From assembly GCF_007827795.1 (NCBI RefSeq), contig NZ_VITI01000009.1, forward strand, positions 62,001-126,000: DNA of 64,000 bases, read 5' to 3'. Under the pieces are notes generated by a model. It was not told the origin of the DNA and made no database searches. It saw only the letters and a program-made list of their open reading frames with translations. The translations under genes and the position numbers were made by a program. Positions 19,808 through 29,053 of the stretch are shown one piece after another (position 1 is the stretch's first letter; every line of letters begins with the position of its first letter). Origin of the DNA: Azospirillum brasilense. Its GTDB lineage: Bacteria; Pseudomonadota; Alphaproteobacteria; Azospirillales; Azospirillaceae.

Positions 19808-21247
19808 GCTGCGGACCAAGGGAACCCCCACGGCGAACACCGTTCCGCGTCCTTCGACCGAGCGGAGTTCCAGCGGGTGGCCAAGCAGCCGGGCCAGCCG
19901 GTCGACGATGGCCAACCCCAGCCCGATCCCCTCGCTGCGGTCGCGGTCGGGCCGGTCGAGCTGGACGAACTCCTCGAAAATGCGACGACGGTCGGCCTCG
20001 GCGATGCCGCGCCCGGTGTCGTAGACCTCGATCCACACGGTGTCGTCGCGGCGTCGGCAGCCGATCAGCACGCCCCCCTGTTCGGTGTAGCGCACCGCGT
20101 TGGTCAGAAGGTTGCGCAGGATGCGCTCCAGCAGGAACGGGTCCGTCCGCACGGAAAGGTCCGTCGGCACGACGCGCAGCCGCAGTCCCTTATCTTCGGC
20201 GATCCCGGTGAACTCCGCTTCGAGCTGGTCGAACAGAGCGGACAGGGCGACATCGGCGGGCTTCGGCTCGACCACGCCCGATTCCAGCTTTGAGATGTCC
20301 AGGATGGCGTTCAGCAGATCGTGCATCGACCGCTGGGCCAGCCGCAAATCCTTCACCAGCGCCAAGGCGCGGGGCTTGTCGAGCTGCCGTTCCAGCATGC
20401 CGGTGAACATGCTGATGGCTTGGAGGGGCTGCTTCAGGTCGTGCCCGGCGTGGGCGAGGAATCGCGACTTCGCCAAGTGGGCCTGCTCCGCCGCCACCTT
20501 CGCCGTGTGCAGCTCGGCGGTGCGGGCGCGCACCTGGGCCTCCAGCGTGACGTTCGTCTGCTCCAGCGCCTGCGTCATGCGGGTGATGTCCGCGAACTGC
20601 TGCTGCACCTGCCGGACCATTGGGCGGAAGATCACCAGAACTTCGGCGCACAGGGTCAGCAGAGTCAGGATCAGGGCGGCGAATCCCAAATTGTGCAGGG
20701 TGGCGAAGCCGCGCTCGCCCGCCTCCTGGTAGCGCGCCACCATGTCCTCCAGCCCCGCCAGCAGCGGGCCGAGCGCCTGATGGGTGACGAGGTCAGCCTC
20801 GGGCATGGCCGGGGGCAGGCCGGCGGGACCGGCGGCGATCACGGCGCGGAGCGCGGCGATGTGGCGGAGCACCAGATCGTTCAGCGGCTCCAGCCCATCG
20901 AAATAAAGGCGGCGCACGTCCTTGCCCATCGCCGGCCCCTCGTCGGCGCCGGTCAGACGCCGGTGGGCATTCTCGAACATGTCGGTCGCCTCGGCCAGGC
21001 GGGCGGTAAGCGCGCTCCGCTCGGCATCGCTTCGCGCGCTGCGGAGTTGCTCCACCAGCAGGGCGGTGCGCTGCGACAGCATGCGCTGACGGCCCGAGAT
21101 GTTCACCACCTCCAGCATGTCGGCGTGCTGGTCGATGACGCGCTCGGTCATGACGAAGCCGGCCAGCGTGCACAGCGCGATCACCCCGAGCGCCAGCCCG
21201 TAGCGAAGCGTCATCCAGCGCGCCGTGGTGTTGCCGATGGGGACCAT
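19784..21247 (-). CDS. Sensor histidine kinase with PilJ/NarX-type N-terminal domain
   Basis: 487 residues from ATG 21247. A membrane helix at about 15-35 and another near 195-215 flank a periplasmic four-helix region. That region begins with INISGRQRMLSQR-like sequence (VVNISGRQRMLSQRTALL), as in PilJ/NarX sensory domains. A coiled coil leads to the HisKA box HAGHDLKQPLQAISMF, and the ATPase domain has N box RNLLTNAVRYTEQGG, G1 DTGRGI and G2 EGIGLGLAI. No receiver domain is fused. It is convergent with its presumed regulator. A nitrate-like ligand is suggested only by the domain type and the adjacent ferredoxin. Confidence 0.9.
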   Translation of the reverse strand: MVPIGNTTARWMTLRYGLALGVIALCTLAGFVMTERVIDQHADMLEVVNISGRQRMLSQRTALLVEQLRSARSDAERSALTARLAEATDMFENAHRRLTGADEGPAMGKDVRRLYFDGLEPLNDLVLRHIAALRAVIAAGPAGLPPAMPEADLVTHQALGPLLAGLEDMVARYQEAGERGFATLHNLGFAALILTLLTLCAEVLVIFRPMVRQVQQQFADITRMTQALEQTNVTLEAQVRARTAELHTAKVAAEQAHLAKSRFLAHAGHDLKQPLQAISMFTGMLERQLDKPRALALVKDLRLAQRSMHDLLNAILDISKLESGVVEPKPADVALSALFDQLEAEFTGIAEDKGLRLRVVPTDLSVRTDPFLLERILRNLLTNAVRYTEQGGVLIGCRRRDDTVWIEVYDTGRGIAEADRRRIFEEFVQLDRPDRDRSEGIGLGLAIVDRLARLLGHPLELRSVEGRGTVFAVGVPLVRSLHETVAA

Positions 21248-21396
21248 GCCGTCCGTCCTTCCGGTGCGGTGCGGACCTTGACGACGGTCAAGGCCGGGTG
21301 GTGCACGAGTGGTCAGTGTATCGTCATCGCCGATGCTCGGCATTCGCGAATGCAGCAAGGACGGCACGGCGGAATAGGAAGGGGAGGGCGGCCATC

Positions 21397-21696
21397 ATGG
21401 CGGTCAGTCGCGCGGATCTTTTCCGAGGGCGCTTCCGGTCCGAACCGGCGACGCCCCAAACACCATCGACGGCACCGCAAGCGTTGGAGGCGCGCATCGG
21501 CGCGGCGTGCCTGTCCTACATCGGGACCGATTGCCGGATGTGCGGCGACCATTGCGACCGCGGCGCGATCCGCTTCCGCCCGCTGGGGCGCGGCCGCTGG
21601 CTGCCGATCATCGAGGAGGGGGGCTGCACCGGCTGCGGCGACTGCGTGGGCGTGTGCCCGGTCAAGGCCGTGACCATGGAGGCGGTGGCCGCCTAA
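21397..21696 (+). CDS. NapF-like 4Fe-4S ferredoxin
   Basis: 99 residues from ATG 21397 with GGAGGG upstream. Two cysteine sets are seen: CLSYIGTDCRMCGDHCDRGA and CTGCGDCVGVCPVKA, the second a perfect CxxCxxCxxxCP. The pattern and the N-terminal FRGRF resemble NapF, the cytoplasmic maturation ferredoxin of periplasmic nitrate reductase, though the first cluster is irregularly spaced and there are only two. No nap genes adjoin. It is divergent from the histidine kinase gene and followed by a DUF4383 protein. Confidence 0.82.
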   Translation: MAVSRADLFRGRFRSEPATPQTPSTAPQALEARIGAACLSYIGTDCRMCGDHCDRGAIRFRPLGRGRWLPIIEEGGCTGCGDCVGVCPVKAVTMEAVAA

Positions 21697-21781
21697 GATT
21701 GCCGCCGGAATAAGGGAACGCTGCTTCCAAACCCTCTGTTGGTAAGGCGGATTCATCCCCTGTCTGCCAACGGAGAGACAC

Positions 21782-22222
21782 ATGTGGTGGCGTAACGTAA
21801 CGCTGGTCTACGCCGCGGCCTTTACGGCCATCGGCATACTGGGCTTCATTCCGACCTTCCTGAGCCCGCCGCCGGAGGGCATGACCCTCGCGGTCGAATC
21901 CTTCCACGGCTATCTGCTCGGGCTGTTCCCGGTGAATCTCTTGCACAACATCGCGCATCTTCTGTTCGGCCTGTGGGGCTTCTTCGCCTACTTCTCCAGC
22001 CGTCTGGCCTCGCGCAGCTATCTGCGCAGCGTGGCCGTGGCCTACGCCGCCCTGACCGTCATGGGCCTGATTCCGGGCCTGAACACCCTGTTCGGGCTGA
22101 TGCCGCTGCACGGCAACGACATCTGGCTGCACGCCGTCCTCGCCATCGTGGCCGGCTATGTCGGCTTCATGGTGCACGAGACGGAGGTCGGCACGGAGAA
22201 ACGCGCCGAATGGCGGGCGTAA
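21782..22222 (+). CDS. DUF4383 membrane protein
   Basis: 146 residues, four hydrophobic helices. The family-typical block NLLHNIAHLLFGLWGFFAYFSSR follows the first helix, and GLNTLFGLMPLHGNDIWLHAVLAIVAGYVG is in the second half. Histidines in LLHNIAH and IWLH are membrane-embedded. Function of DUF4383 is unknown; members are often annotated as stress-linked small membrane proteins. A GGAGAG ribosome site precedes the ATG. Confidence 0.88.
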   Translation: MWWRNVTLVYAAAFTAIGILGFIPTFLSPPPEGMTLAVESFHGYLLGLFPVNLLHNIAHLLFGLWGFFAYFSSRLASRSYLRSVAVAYAALTVMGLIPGLNTLFGLMPLHGNDIWLHAVLAIVAGYVGFMVHETEVGTEKRAEWRA

Positions 22223-22241
22223 CGGCCCGGCGGCCCAGCCG

Positions 22242-22931
22242 TCAGGCCGGGTCGTCTCCTGCGAAACCGCAGGCGGCGAGCGCCGCGCGCATGTGAGGCG
22301 GAACCGGCGCCACCGCGCCGACCGCCTCGCGGGAGGGGTAGAGGGGTAGCGAAATGGCCCGCGACTGCAAATGCAGCGGATGCCCCTCCGGACCACCATA
22401 TTGCGGATCGCCCAGCAGCGGGCAACCCAGCGCCGTGGCGCAATGCACGCGGATCTGATGCGTGCGCCCAGTGTGAGGCTTCAACTCCAGCCACGTCATG
22501 CCGTCACCGCGGCCGAGGACCCGGTAATCGGTGACGGCGCTCTGCCCATCGTCGGCCACGACGATCCGCCAGCCGCCGGTGCGGTTGGTCACCTTCTTCA
22601 ACGGCAGTTCGATCCGCCCCTGTTCCTCCGGCGGGGTGCCGGCGACAACCGCCCAATAGGTCTTGTCGACCTTACCATCCTGGAACAGCTTGCCCAGCTT
22701 GCGCAAGGCCTTCGGATGCCGCCCCAGGATCAGGCAGCCGGAGGTGTCGCGGTCCAACCGGTGGGCGAGGCCCGGCGGCTTCGGAAAGCCGAAGCGCAGG
22801 GCGTCGAAGTGGCGTTCCAGGTTCGGACCGCCGCCCGGCCCGGCGTGGACGGGCAGGCCGGCGGGCTTGTCGATGATGAGCATGAGCCCATCGCGGTAGA
22901 GCACGCGGGCCTGGATTTGTTCGGGTGTCAT
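22242..22931 (-). CDS. RluA-family pseudouridine synthase
   Basis: 229 residues. The catalytic motif is GLAHRLDRDTSGCLILG with its Asp nucleophile, preceded by the family start LYRDGLMLIIDKPAGLPVHAG and followed by KTYWAVVAG and LKPHTGRTHQIRVHCATALGCPLLGD. It lacks an N-terminal S4 domain, so it belongs to the short RluA/TruC-like class that isomerises uridine in rRNA or tRNA. The target position cannot be told from sequence alone. It precedes nothing in operon; the SDR gene ends 42 bp upstream on the same strand. Confidence 0.9.
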   Translation of the reverse strand: MTPEQIQARVLYRDGLMLIIDKPAGLPVHAGPGGGPNLERHFDALRFGFPKPPGLAHRLDRDTSGCLILGRHPKALRKLGKLFQDGKVDKTYWAVVAGTPPEEQGRIELPLKKVTNRTGGWRIVVADDGQSAVTDYRVLGRGDGMTWLELKPHTGRTHQIRVHCATALGCPLLGDPQYGGPEGHPLHLQSRAISLPLYPSREAVGAVAPVPPHMRAALAACGFAGDDPA

Positions 22932-22973
22932 GCCGGGGGCAGCCTCAGGCGCGTGAAAGAAGAGATCAGCAAG

Positions 22974-23684
22974 TCACCCCTGCGCCGACACCACCTCGCC
23001 GTGGCGGGTGCAGGATGCCTCCGCCAGCGCCACAAAGGCCTCGGTCACGTCGTCCGGCTGCGCCAGTTTGGTCTGGTCCTCGCCGGGGAAGGCCTGCATG
23101 CGCAGCTTGGTCGCCACGATGCCGGGATCGACCAGGTTGACGCGCAGGTTCGACGCGGCGATTTCCATCGCGTAGGTCTTCACCATCATCTCCAGCGCCG
23201 CCTTGCTGGCCCCATAGGGGCTCCAGTAGGGGTAGGGCGCGTTCGCGGCGCCCGAGGTCACGAAGATGGCGCGCCCCGCGTCGGACGCGCGCAGCAGGCG
23301 GTCGAAGGAGCGGATCAGGCGGAAGTTGGCCGTGACGTTCACGTCCATCACGCGCTGCCACAGCTTCGGATCGTAATGGGCGACCGGACCCAGCGCCTCC
23401 AGGACGCCGGCGTTGCTGACCAGGATGTCGAGCTTCCCGAAGCGCTCGTAGATCGAGTGGCCGAGCTGGTCGATCTTGTCGAACTGCCGCAGGTCCAGCG
23501 GGACCAGCGTGGCGTTCCGGCCCGTGGCCTGGAAGATCGCGTCGTCGGTCTCCTCCAGACCGCCGACGGTGCGGGCGGCGAGGATGACATGGGCGCCTTC
23601 GGCGGCGAAGCGCTTGGCGACGGCGGCGCCGATGCCGCGCGAGGCGCCGGTGATGAGGGCGGTGCGGCCGGAAAGACGGGACAT
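22974..23684 (-). CDS. SDR-family oxidoreductase
   Basis: 236 residues. Rossmann motif TGASRGIGAAVAKRFA, structural NAG in VSNAGVLEALGP, and catalytic Ser (FVTSGAAN) with YGASKAALEM supplying Tyr and Lys. This is a classical short-chain dehydrogenase using NAD(P)H. Position directly after purF is common in alphaproteobacteria, but the substrate is not known. Confidence 0.92.
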   Translation of the reverse strand: MSRLSGRTALITGASRGIGAAVAKRFAAEGAHVILAARTVGGLEETDDAIFQATGRNATLVPLDLRQFDKIDQLGHSIYERFGKLDILVSNAGVLEALGPVAHYDPKLWQRVMDVNVTANFRLIRSFDRLLRASDAGRAIFVTSGAANAPYPYWSPYGASKAALEMMVKTYAMEIAASNLRVNLVDPGIVATKLRMQAFPGEDQTKLAQPDDVTEAFVALAEASCTRHGEVVSAQG

Positions 23685-23722
23685 GGCGGCGACTCGACGA
23701 TGTTCGGTAGCGGGATTGGCAA

Positions 23723-23755
23723 ACGGGCCGGTCCGCTGGGTTGCGGCCGGCCCGT
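23723..23755 (-). terminator. Possible purF terminator stem-loop
   Basis: ACGGGCCGG and CCGGCCCGT form a perfect 9-bp stem 20 bp after the purF stop. On the minus strand only GTTTG follows, so termination may be weak or partial ahead of the SDR gene. Confidence 0.4.
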
Positions 23756-23774
23756 CGCGGCGGTGGTCAGGCGA

Positions 23775-25223
23775 TCAGGCGCGGATGCGGACGTTCGCCT
23801 CGACCGGCGGGTGGTCCAGCGCATCGGTCAGCGCGATGGGGTAGTCGCCGGTGAAACAGGCGTCGCAGAAGGTCAGCTTCTGCGGGTCGCGCCGCTCGGC
23901 GCCCATGGCCCGGTAGAGGCCGTCCAGCGAGATGAAGGCGAGGCTGTCGGCCTGGATGAAGTCGCGCATCTCCTCCACCGACATGCGGTGTGCGAGCAGC
24001 TTGCTCTGCTCCGGCGTGTCGATGCCGTAGAAGCAGGGGTGCGAGGTCGGCGGGCTGGAGATGCGCATGTGCACCTCCTTCGCCCCGGCGGCGCGCACCA
24101 TCTCGACGATTTTCTTGGAGGTCGTGCCGCGCACGATGCTGTCGTCCACCAACACCACCCGCTTGCCCTCGATCATGGCGCGGTTGGCGTTGTGCTTCAG
24201 CTTCACGCCCAGATGACGGATCTGGTCGGTCGGCTCGATGAAGGTGCGGCCGACATAATGGTTCCGGATGATGCCCAGCTCGAAGGGCACGCCGCTCTGC
24301 GTGGCGTAGCCGAGGGCCGCCGGAACGCCGCTGTCGGGCACCGGGACCACCACGTCGGCGTCGATCCCCGATTCGCGGGCCAGCTCGGCGCCGATCCGCT
24401 GGCGCGCGTTGTAGACCGAGGAGCCCTCCATCACGCTGTCGGGCCGCGCGAAGTAGATGTATTCGAAGATGCAGAAGCGGCGGCCTTGCGGCTGGAAGGG
24501 GCGCAGGCTCTGCACGCCCTGCTCGTTCAGCACGACCATCTCGCCCGGCTCGACATCGCGCACATAGTCGGCGCCGACGATGTCCAGGGCGCAGGTCTCG
24601 CTGGTCACGATGTAGGTGTCGCCCAGCTTGCCGAGAACCAGCGGGCGGACGCCCAGCGGGTCGCGCACGCCGATCACCTCGTTCGGGGTCAGCGCCACCA
24701 GGGAGAAGGCGCCCTCGACCTGCCGGACCGCCTCGATCAGCCGGTCCACCGGCGAGCCGCCGCGGGCGATGGCCATCAGATGGACGATGGTCTCGGTGTC
24801 GGTGGTGGACTGGAACAGGCAACCGCGGCGAACCAGCTGGCGGCGCAGCGTGTGCGCGTTGGTCAGGTTGCCGTTGTGGGCCAGCGCGAAGCCGCCGAAC
24901 TCGAAGTCGGCGTAGAGCGGCTGGACGTTGCGGATCGTCGTGTCGCCCGTGGTGGCGTAGCGGACGTGGCCGATGGCCTGCGGGCCTTTCAGCTTGCCGA
25001 TGATCGCTTCCGACGAGAAGTGATCGCCGACGAGGCCCAATGTGTGTTCCAGATGGAAGCGGTCGCCGTCGTGGCTGACGATGCCGCAGGCTTCCTGGCC
25101 GCGATGCTGCAGCGCATGCAGGCCGAGCGCGGTGATGGCTCCCGCCTGCGGATGGCTGTGGATGCCGAACACGCCGCACTCCTCGCGCAGCTTGTCGTCG
25201 TCGAACGGATGCGTCGTCAGCAT
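23775..25223 (-). CDS. purF: Amidophosphoribosyltransferase PurF
   Basis: 482 residues from ATG 25223, which has GAGGA upstream; an in-frame start at 25262 is weaker. First committed step of purine synthesis, PRPP plus glutamine to phosphoribosylamine. A 15-residue propeptide precedes the Ntn nucleophile Cys16 in REECGVFG. The PRPP loop is VVLVDDSIVRGTTS. Cysteines in FCIFEY, HPCFYG and FCDACFTGDYP match the 4Fe-4S type known from Bacillus. Upstream cvpA is about 100 bp away, the familiar cvpA-purF pair. Confidence 0.96.
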   Translation of the reverse strand: MLTTHPFDDDKLREECGVFGIHSHPQAGAITALGLHALQHRGQEACGIVSHDGDRFHLEHTLGLVGDHFSSEAIIGKLKGPQAIGHVRYATTGDTTIRNVQPLYADFEFGGFALAHNGNLTNAHTLRRQLVRRGCLFQSTTDTETIVHLMAIARGGSPVDRLIEAVRQVEGAFSLVALTPNEVIGVRDPLGVRPLVLGKLGDTYIVTSETCALDIVGADYVRDVEPGEMVVLNEQGVQSLRPFQPQGRRFCIFEYIYFARPDSVMEGSSVYNARQRIGAELARESGIDADVVVPVPDSGVPAALGYATQSGVPFELGIIRNHYVGRTFIEPTDQIRHLGVKLKHNANRAMIEGKRVVLVDDSIVRGTTSKKIVEMVRAAGAKEVHMRISSPPTSHPCFYGIDTPEQSKLLAHRMSVEEMRDFIQADSLAFISLDGLYRAMGAERRDPQKLTFCDACFTGDYPIALTDALDHPPVEANVRIRA

Positions 25224-25323
25224 CGAAAGATCCTCGTCATACACAGCATCACCAAAGGGCATTGCCCCGGCGGCCTCTTTGCCAGCGGGGCGTTACTCAC
25301 AGGCACTCTGCACCATGCGGCGT

Positions 25324-26010
25324 TCAGCGTGCGTTCTGGATCAGTCGCTCAAGGTCGCCGCGGTCCCGGTCCTTATAACCGGTATCGGACGGCGAAGCAC
25401 CACCGGTCTTCGGCGCGCCGGGAACCGGCGTGGACAGGCGGTCCAGCGCCTGCTTGGCCTCCACCGCCTGCCGCGCGCGCTCCCGCGCCATATCCATCTG
25501 GCCCAGCCCGTCCTTGCGCAGCGACTCCGGCATCACCTCGTAGATCATCGCGGCGCCGGACACCAGCATCGGCCTGGTCTTGGCGCTCTGCAGCCACGCC
25601 GGATGCTCCGCCGGGTTCGGGACCAGCCAAGCGAAGAAGAGATAGGCGACGGAGGCGAGGATTGCACCCTTCAGCAGGCCGAAGACGAAGCCCAGCGAGC
25701 GGTCGAGCGCCGAAAGACCGGAATTCTGCACCCCGCGTGACACGACGCGGCCCAGGATTGTCAAAACCACAAGGCTGACGACGAACAGCGCCACCGCCGA
25801 CGCGGCGTAGGCGGCCATCTCGACGTGGATGTAGGTCTGCGCGATGGGCAGCACGTGGGGCAGGGCGTTCAGCGTGATCAGCGCCGCACCGACCCAGGCG
25901 GCGACCGACAGCACCTCGGCCACCATGCCGCGGGTGAAGGCCAGCAGGGCCGCCAGCAGAAGCACCACGATGACGGCCAGATCCGCCGGGTTGATCGGGA
26001 AGGTGTCCAT
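25324..26010 (-). CDS. cvpA: CvpA family membrane protein
   Basis: 228 residues. Four hydrophobic segments in the first 160 residues: DLAVIVVLLLAALLAFTRG, then SVAAWVGAALITL, AVALFVVSLVVLTILG and ILASVAYLFFAWLV, with the family GLVFG-like GFVFGLLKG. The C-terminal 60 residues are charged and soluble. CvpA was named from colicin V production and is linked to purF in many genomes; the molecular role is unclear. Confidence 0.92.
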   Translation of the reverse strand: MDTFPINPADLAVIVVLLLAALLAFTRGMVAEVLSVAAWVGAALITLNALPHVLPIAQTYIHVEMAAYAASAVALFVVSLVVLTILGRVVSRGVQNSGLSALDRSLGFVFGLLKGAILASVAYLFFAWLVPNPAEHPAWLQSAKTRPMLVSGAAMIYEVMPESLRKDGLGQMDMARERARQAVEAKQALDRLSTPVPGAPKTGGASPSDTGYKDRDRGDLERLIQNAR

Positions 26011-26066
26011 AACGCCGCTACGCCTCGTGCGCTTTCGCTTCAGATGCTCGTGTCAAATCAGACGCT

Positions 26067-27467
26067 CTAATCCCGGCCACGCGGCGGTCGGGGTCCCGAT
26101 CCGGCCTGGAACAGCGGCAGCAACTCGCTGAGCTGCTGCAACTCGACCGATTTCAGGCCGTTGTCGCCGCGCCCCGGCTTCTTGCCGTTCCGTCTAGCCG
26201 GAAAGATCGCTGTTGAAAACCCCAGCTTCGCGGCTTCCTTCAGCCGGGAGTCGCTCTGGCCCACGGCGCGCACCTCGCCCGACAGGCCGACCTCGCCGAA
26301 GACCACGGCGTCGGCGGGCACCGGCTCCCCGGTCAGCGAGGAGACGAGCGCCGCGGCGACCGCGAGGTCGGCCGCCGGTTCGGTGATGCGCAGGCCGCCG
26401 GCGACGTTCAGATAGACGTCGTTGGCGCCGATCTGCACGCCGCAGCGCGCCTCCAGCACCGCCAGCACCATGGCGAGCCGTGCCGAATCCCAGCCGACCA
26501 CCGCGCGCCGCGGCGTGCCGAGCGGGGAAGGGGCAACCAGAGCCTGGACCTCCACCAGCACGGGGCGGGTGCCCTCCATGCCGGCGAAGACCGCGGCCCC
26601 CGAGACGTCGCCGCGCCGTTCCGCCAGGAACAGGGCGGAGGGGTTGGCGACCTCACCCAGCCCGGCGTCGGTCATCTCGAACACGCCGATCTCGTCCGTC
26701 GCGCCGAAGCGGTTCTTCACCGCGCGCAGGATGCGGAACTGGTGGCCGCGTTCGCCTTCGAAATAGAGAACCGTGTCCACCATGTGCTCCAGCACGCGGG
26801 GGCCGGCGATGGTGCCTTCCTTGGTGACGTGGCCGACCAGCAGCAGGACGCAGCCCCGCCGCTTGGCGACGCGGATCAGCTCCTGAGCGCTCGCCCGCAC
26901 CTGGGCGACGGTGCCGGGGGCGCTGTCCAGATTGTCGACATACATGGTCTGGATCGAGTCGATCACGACCACCTCCGGCCCGTCCGTGCCGTCCAGCGAG
27001 GCGACGATGTCGCGCACGCTGGTCGCCGAGGCCAGTTGGACCGGAGCGGCGGCGCAACCCAGGCGGACGGCGCGCAGCCGGACCTGATCCACCGCCTCTT
27101 CGCCGGAGACGTAGGCGCAGCGGTGTTCCTGCGACAAGCGGGCCATGGCCTGGAGGAGGAGGGTGGATTTGCCAATGCCGGGGTCGCCGCCGATCAGGAT
27201 CGCCGATCCGGGGACGAGGCCGCCGCCGCAGACGCGGTCGAACTCCTCGATGCGGGTCATGCGGCGCGGCGGCGCCTCGCTGGAGCCGGCCAACCCGACG
27301 AAATCAAGCCGTCGCCCGCGCGCCACGCCCAGTCCCTTGGGGGCGGCTTCCGGGGCGGCTTCCTCGACGAGGGTGTTCCATTCGCCGCAGGCGTCGCAGC
27401 GACCCGCCCACTTGGGGAAGGACGCGCCGCAAGCCTGGCAGACGTAGCGGGTGGTTGGCTTTGCCAA
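26067..27467 (-). CDS. radA: DNA repair protein RadA
   Basis: About 466 residues. It shows an N-terminal C4 zinc finger (CQACGASFPKWAGRCDACG), a RecA-like ATPase with Walker A GGDPGIGKST and Walker B VVVIDSIQT, the RadA-specific KNRFG motif, and a C-terminal Lon-protease-like domain (GGLRITEPAADLAVAAALVS). RadA is a hexameric helicase-like ATPase for branch migration in recombination. There is no ATG near the expected start. The TTG at 27467 (AKPTTRYVCQACG) fits homologues best; TTG 27521 or GTG 27512 are alternatives. Confidence 0.95.
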   Translation of the reverse strand: MAKPTTRYVCQACGASFPKWAGRCDACGEWNTLVEEAAPEAAPKGLGVARGRRLDFVGLAGSSEAPPRRMTRIEEFDRVCGGGLVPGSAILIGGDPGIGKSTLLLQAMARLSQEHRCAYVSGEEAVDQVRLRAVRLGCAAAPVQLASATSVRDIVASLDGTDGPEVVVIDSIQTMYVDNLDSAPGTVAQVRASAQELIRVAKRRGCVLLLVGHVTKEGTIAGPRVLEHMVDTVLYFEGERGHQFRILRAVKNRFGATDEIGVFEMTDAGLGEVANPSALFLAERRGDVSGAAVFAGMEGTRPVLVEVQALVAPSPLGTPRRAVVGWDSARLAMVLAVLEARCGVQIGANDVYLNVAGGLRITEPAADLAVAAALVSSLTGEPVPADAVVFGEVGLSGEVRAVGQSDSRLKEAAKLGFSTAIFPARRNGKKPGRGDNGLKSVELQQLSELLPLFQAGSGPRPPRGRD

Positions 27468-27635
27468 GGGTCCAGCGATGGGTTGGGCGATGGAATGGGG
27501 TAAGCGCCCCACATATAGCAAGCGGACGTTCTAAATCCTATGGCCGAGGTGATAAAAAGCTGGGGCTTTTCTCGGGCCGATCCGGTGGTAGGTTCTGCCC
27601 CGGACCCATGATGAACACGGATACGAGGTGATACG

Positions 27636-28463
27636 GTGGCGGACAAGGACGCGCGGAAGATCCCGCTGCACGGGCCGGAGGAGTTCGAGGGGATTCGCAA
27701 GGCCGGGCGGCTGGCCGCGGCGACGCTCGACCACATCACGCCCCATGTGGTGCCGGGGGTCAGCACGGGCCATCTGAACCGTCTGATCGAAAGCTTCATG
27801 CGGGACAACGGCGCGATTCCCGCGACCCTCGGCTATCACGGCTATCCGGCGGCGAGCTGCATCTCGCCAAACCATGTGGTGAATCACGGCATTCCATCCG
27901 ACGACAAGAAACTGGTCGACGGCGACATCGTGAACGTCGACGTGACGGTGATCCTGGACGGCTGGTACGGCGACACGAGCCGCATGTTCTTCGTCGGCGA
28001 CAAGATCGGGGTGAAGGCGCGCAAGCTGGTCGACATCACGTATCAGGCGATGATGGCGGGCATCGCGCAGGCCAAGCCGGGCAATCATCTGGGCGACATC
28101 GGCCACGCCATCCAGACCCTTGCCGAATCCCACCGCTACGGCGTGGTGCGCGACTTCGGCGGGCATGGCATCGGCCGGGTGTTCCACGACGCGCCTCACG
28201 TCGACCATTTCGGCAAGCGCGGCACCGGGGTTCTGCTGGTTCCGGGCATGGTCTTCACCATCGAGCCGATGCTCAACGCCGGAAAGGCGGACGTGAAGAT
28301 CCTGTCGGACGGCTGGACCACCGTTACCCGCGACCGCTCCCTGTCCGCCCAGTTCGAGCATCAGGTTGGCATCACCGAGACGGGCTGCGAGATCTTCACC
28401 CTGTCCCCGGCGGGCTTCACCCAGCCGCCCTACGGGACCGTTGCCGGGGCCGTCGCGGCATGA
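27636..28463 (+). CDS. map: Type I methionine aminopeptidase
   Basis: 275 residues, GTG start with GAGGTGATACG upstream. The five metal ligands are visible: Asp in NVDVTV, Asp in GDTSRMF, His in FGGHGIGRVFH, Glu in FTIEPML and Glu in AQFEHQVG. It removes the initiator methionine from nascent proteins. Last bases overlap the Nudix gene start by 4 bp (ATGA), implying co-translation. Confidence 0.96.
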   Translation: MADKDARKIPLHGPEEFEGIRKAGRLAAATLDHITPHVVPGVSTGHLNRLIESFMRDNGAIPATLGYHGYPAASCISPNHVVNHGIPSDDKKLVDGDIVNVDVTVILDGWYGDTSRMFFVGDKIGVKARKLVDITYQAMMAGIAQAKPGNHLGDIGHAIQTLAESHRYGVVRDFGGHGIGRVFHDAPHVDHFGKRGTGVLLVPGMVFTIEPMLNAGKADVKILSDGWTTVTRDRSLSAQFEHQVGITETGCEIFTLSPAGFTQPPYGTVAGAVAA

Positions 28464-29050
28464 GCGGGGAATTGAAGCCCTGGACGGTCCTGGAGCGCCG
28501 GACCCTGCTCGACGCCGGGCCTTTCCTGAAGGTGCATGCCGAGACCGTCGAGACGCCGGCCGGACGGCGGGTGGAGAATTTCTATCAGGTCGAGCAGATG
28601 GACTTCGTCCAGATGTTCGTCGAGGACGAGGGCGGGCGCGTCCTGATGCTGCGCACCTACAAGCATGGCCCGCGCCGCGTCAGCCAGACCTTTCCCGCCG
28701 GCGCACTGAATCCCGGTGAAGAGCCGCTGGGCGCGGCGAAGCGGGAGTTGCTGGAAGAAACCGGCTACGCCGCGGAGGATTGGACCGCGCTCGGCTCCTA
28801 CGTGGTGCAGGGCAACCAGCGCGGCTGCGTCTGTCATATGTTCCACGCCCGCAACGCCCGGAAGGTGGCCGAGGCGGACTCCGGAGATCTGGAGGAGATG
28901 CGGTTGGAGTTGCTGACCCACGCGGAACTGATCGCCGCGGCGGCAGAGGGCGATTACGCCCTTCTGCCGGTCATCGCCATGCTGGGCGCCGTTCTGCTGC
29001 CGGAACTGCGCAATAACCTTGCGCGGTCGGCGGCGCGTCCGGCGCCGTAG
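28460..29050 (+). CDS. Nudix hydrolase, ADP-ribose pyrophosphatase-like
   Basis: 196 residues. The Nudix box reads GALNPGEEPLGAAKRELLEETGY, preceded by a strand-rich N-terminal domain (VQMFVEDEGGRVLMLRTYKHG) that mediates dimer contacts in ADP-ribose pyrophosphatases. It hydrolyses an X-linked nucleoside diphosphate; the exact substrate is uncertain. Coupled to map by a 4-bp overlap and ending 3 bp from a convergent small gene. Confidence 0.88.
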   Translation: MSGELKPWTVLERRTLLDAGPFLKVHAETVETPAGRRVENFYQVEQMDFVQMFVEDEGGRVLMLRTYKHGPRRVSQTFPAGALNPGEEPLGAAKRELLEETGYAAEDWTALGSYVVQGNQRGCVCHMFHARNARKVAEADSGDLEEMRLELLTHAELIAAAAEGDYALLPVIAMLGAVLLPELRNNLARSAARPAP

Positions 29051-29053
29051 CGA

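Noticed and set aside
22371..25778. Plus-strand open frame of 1135 codons
   Set aside because: Antisense to rluA-type, SDR and purF genes; low-complexity His/Arg/Gly composition typical of GC-rich shadow frames.
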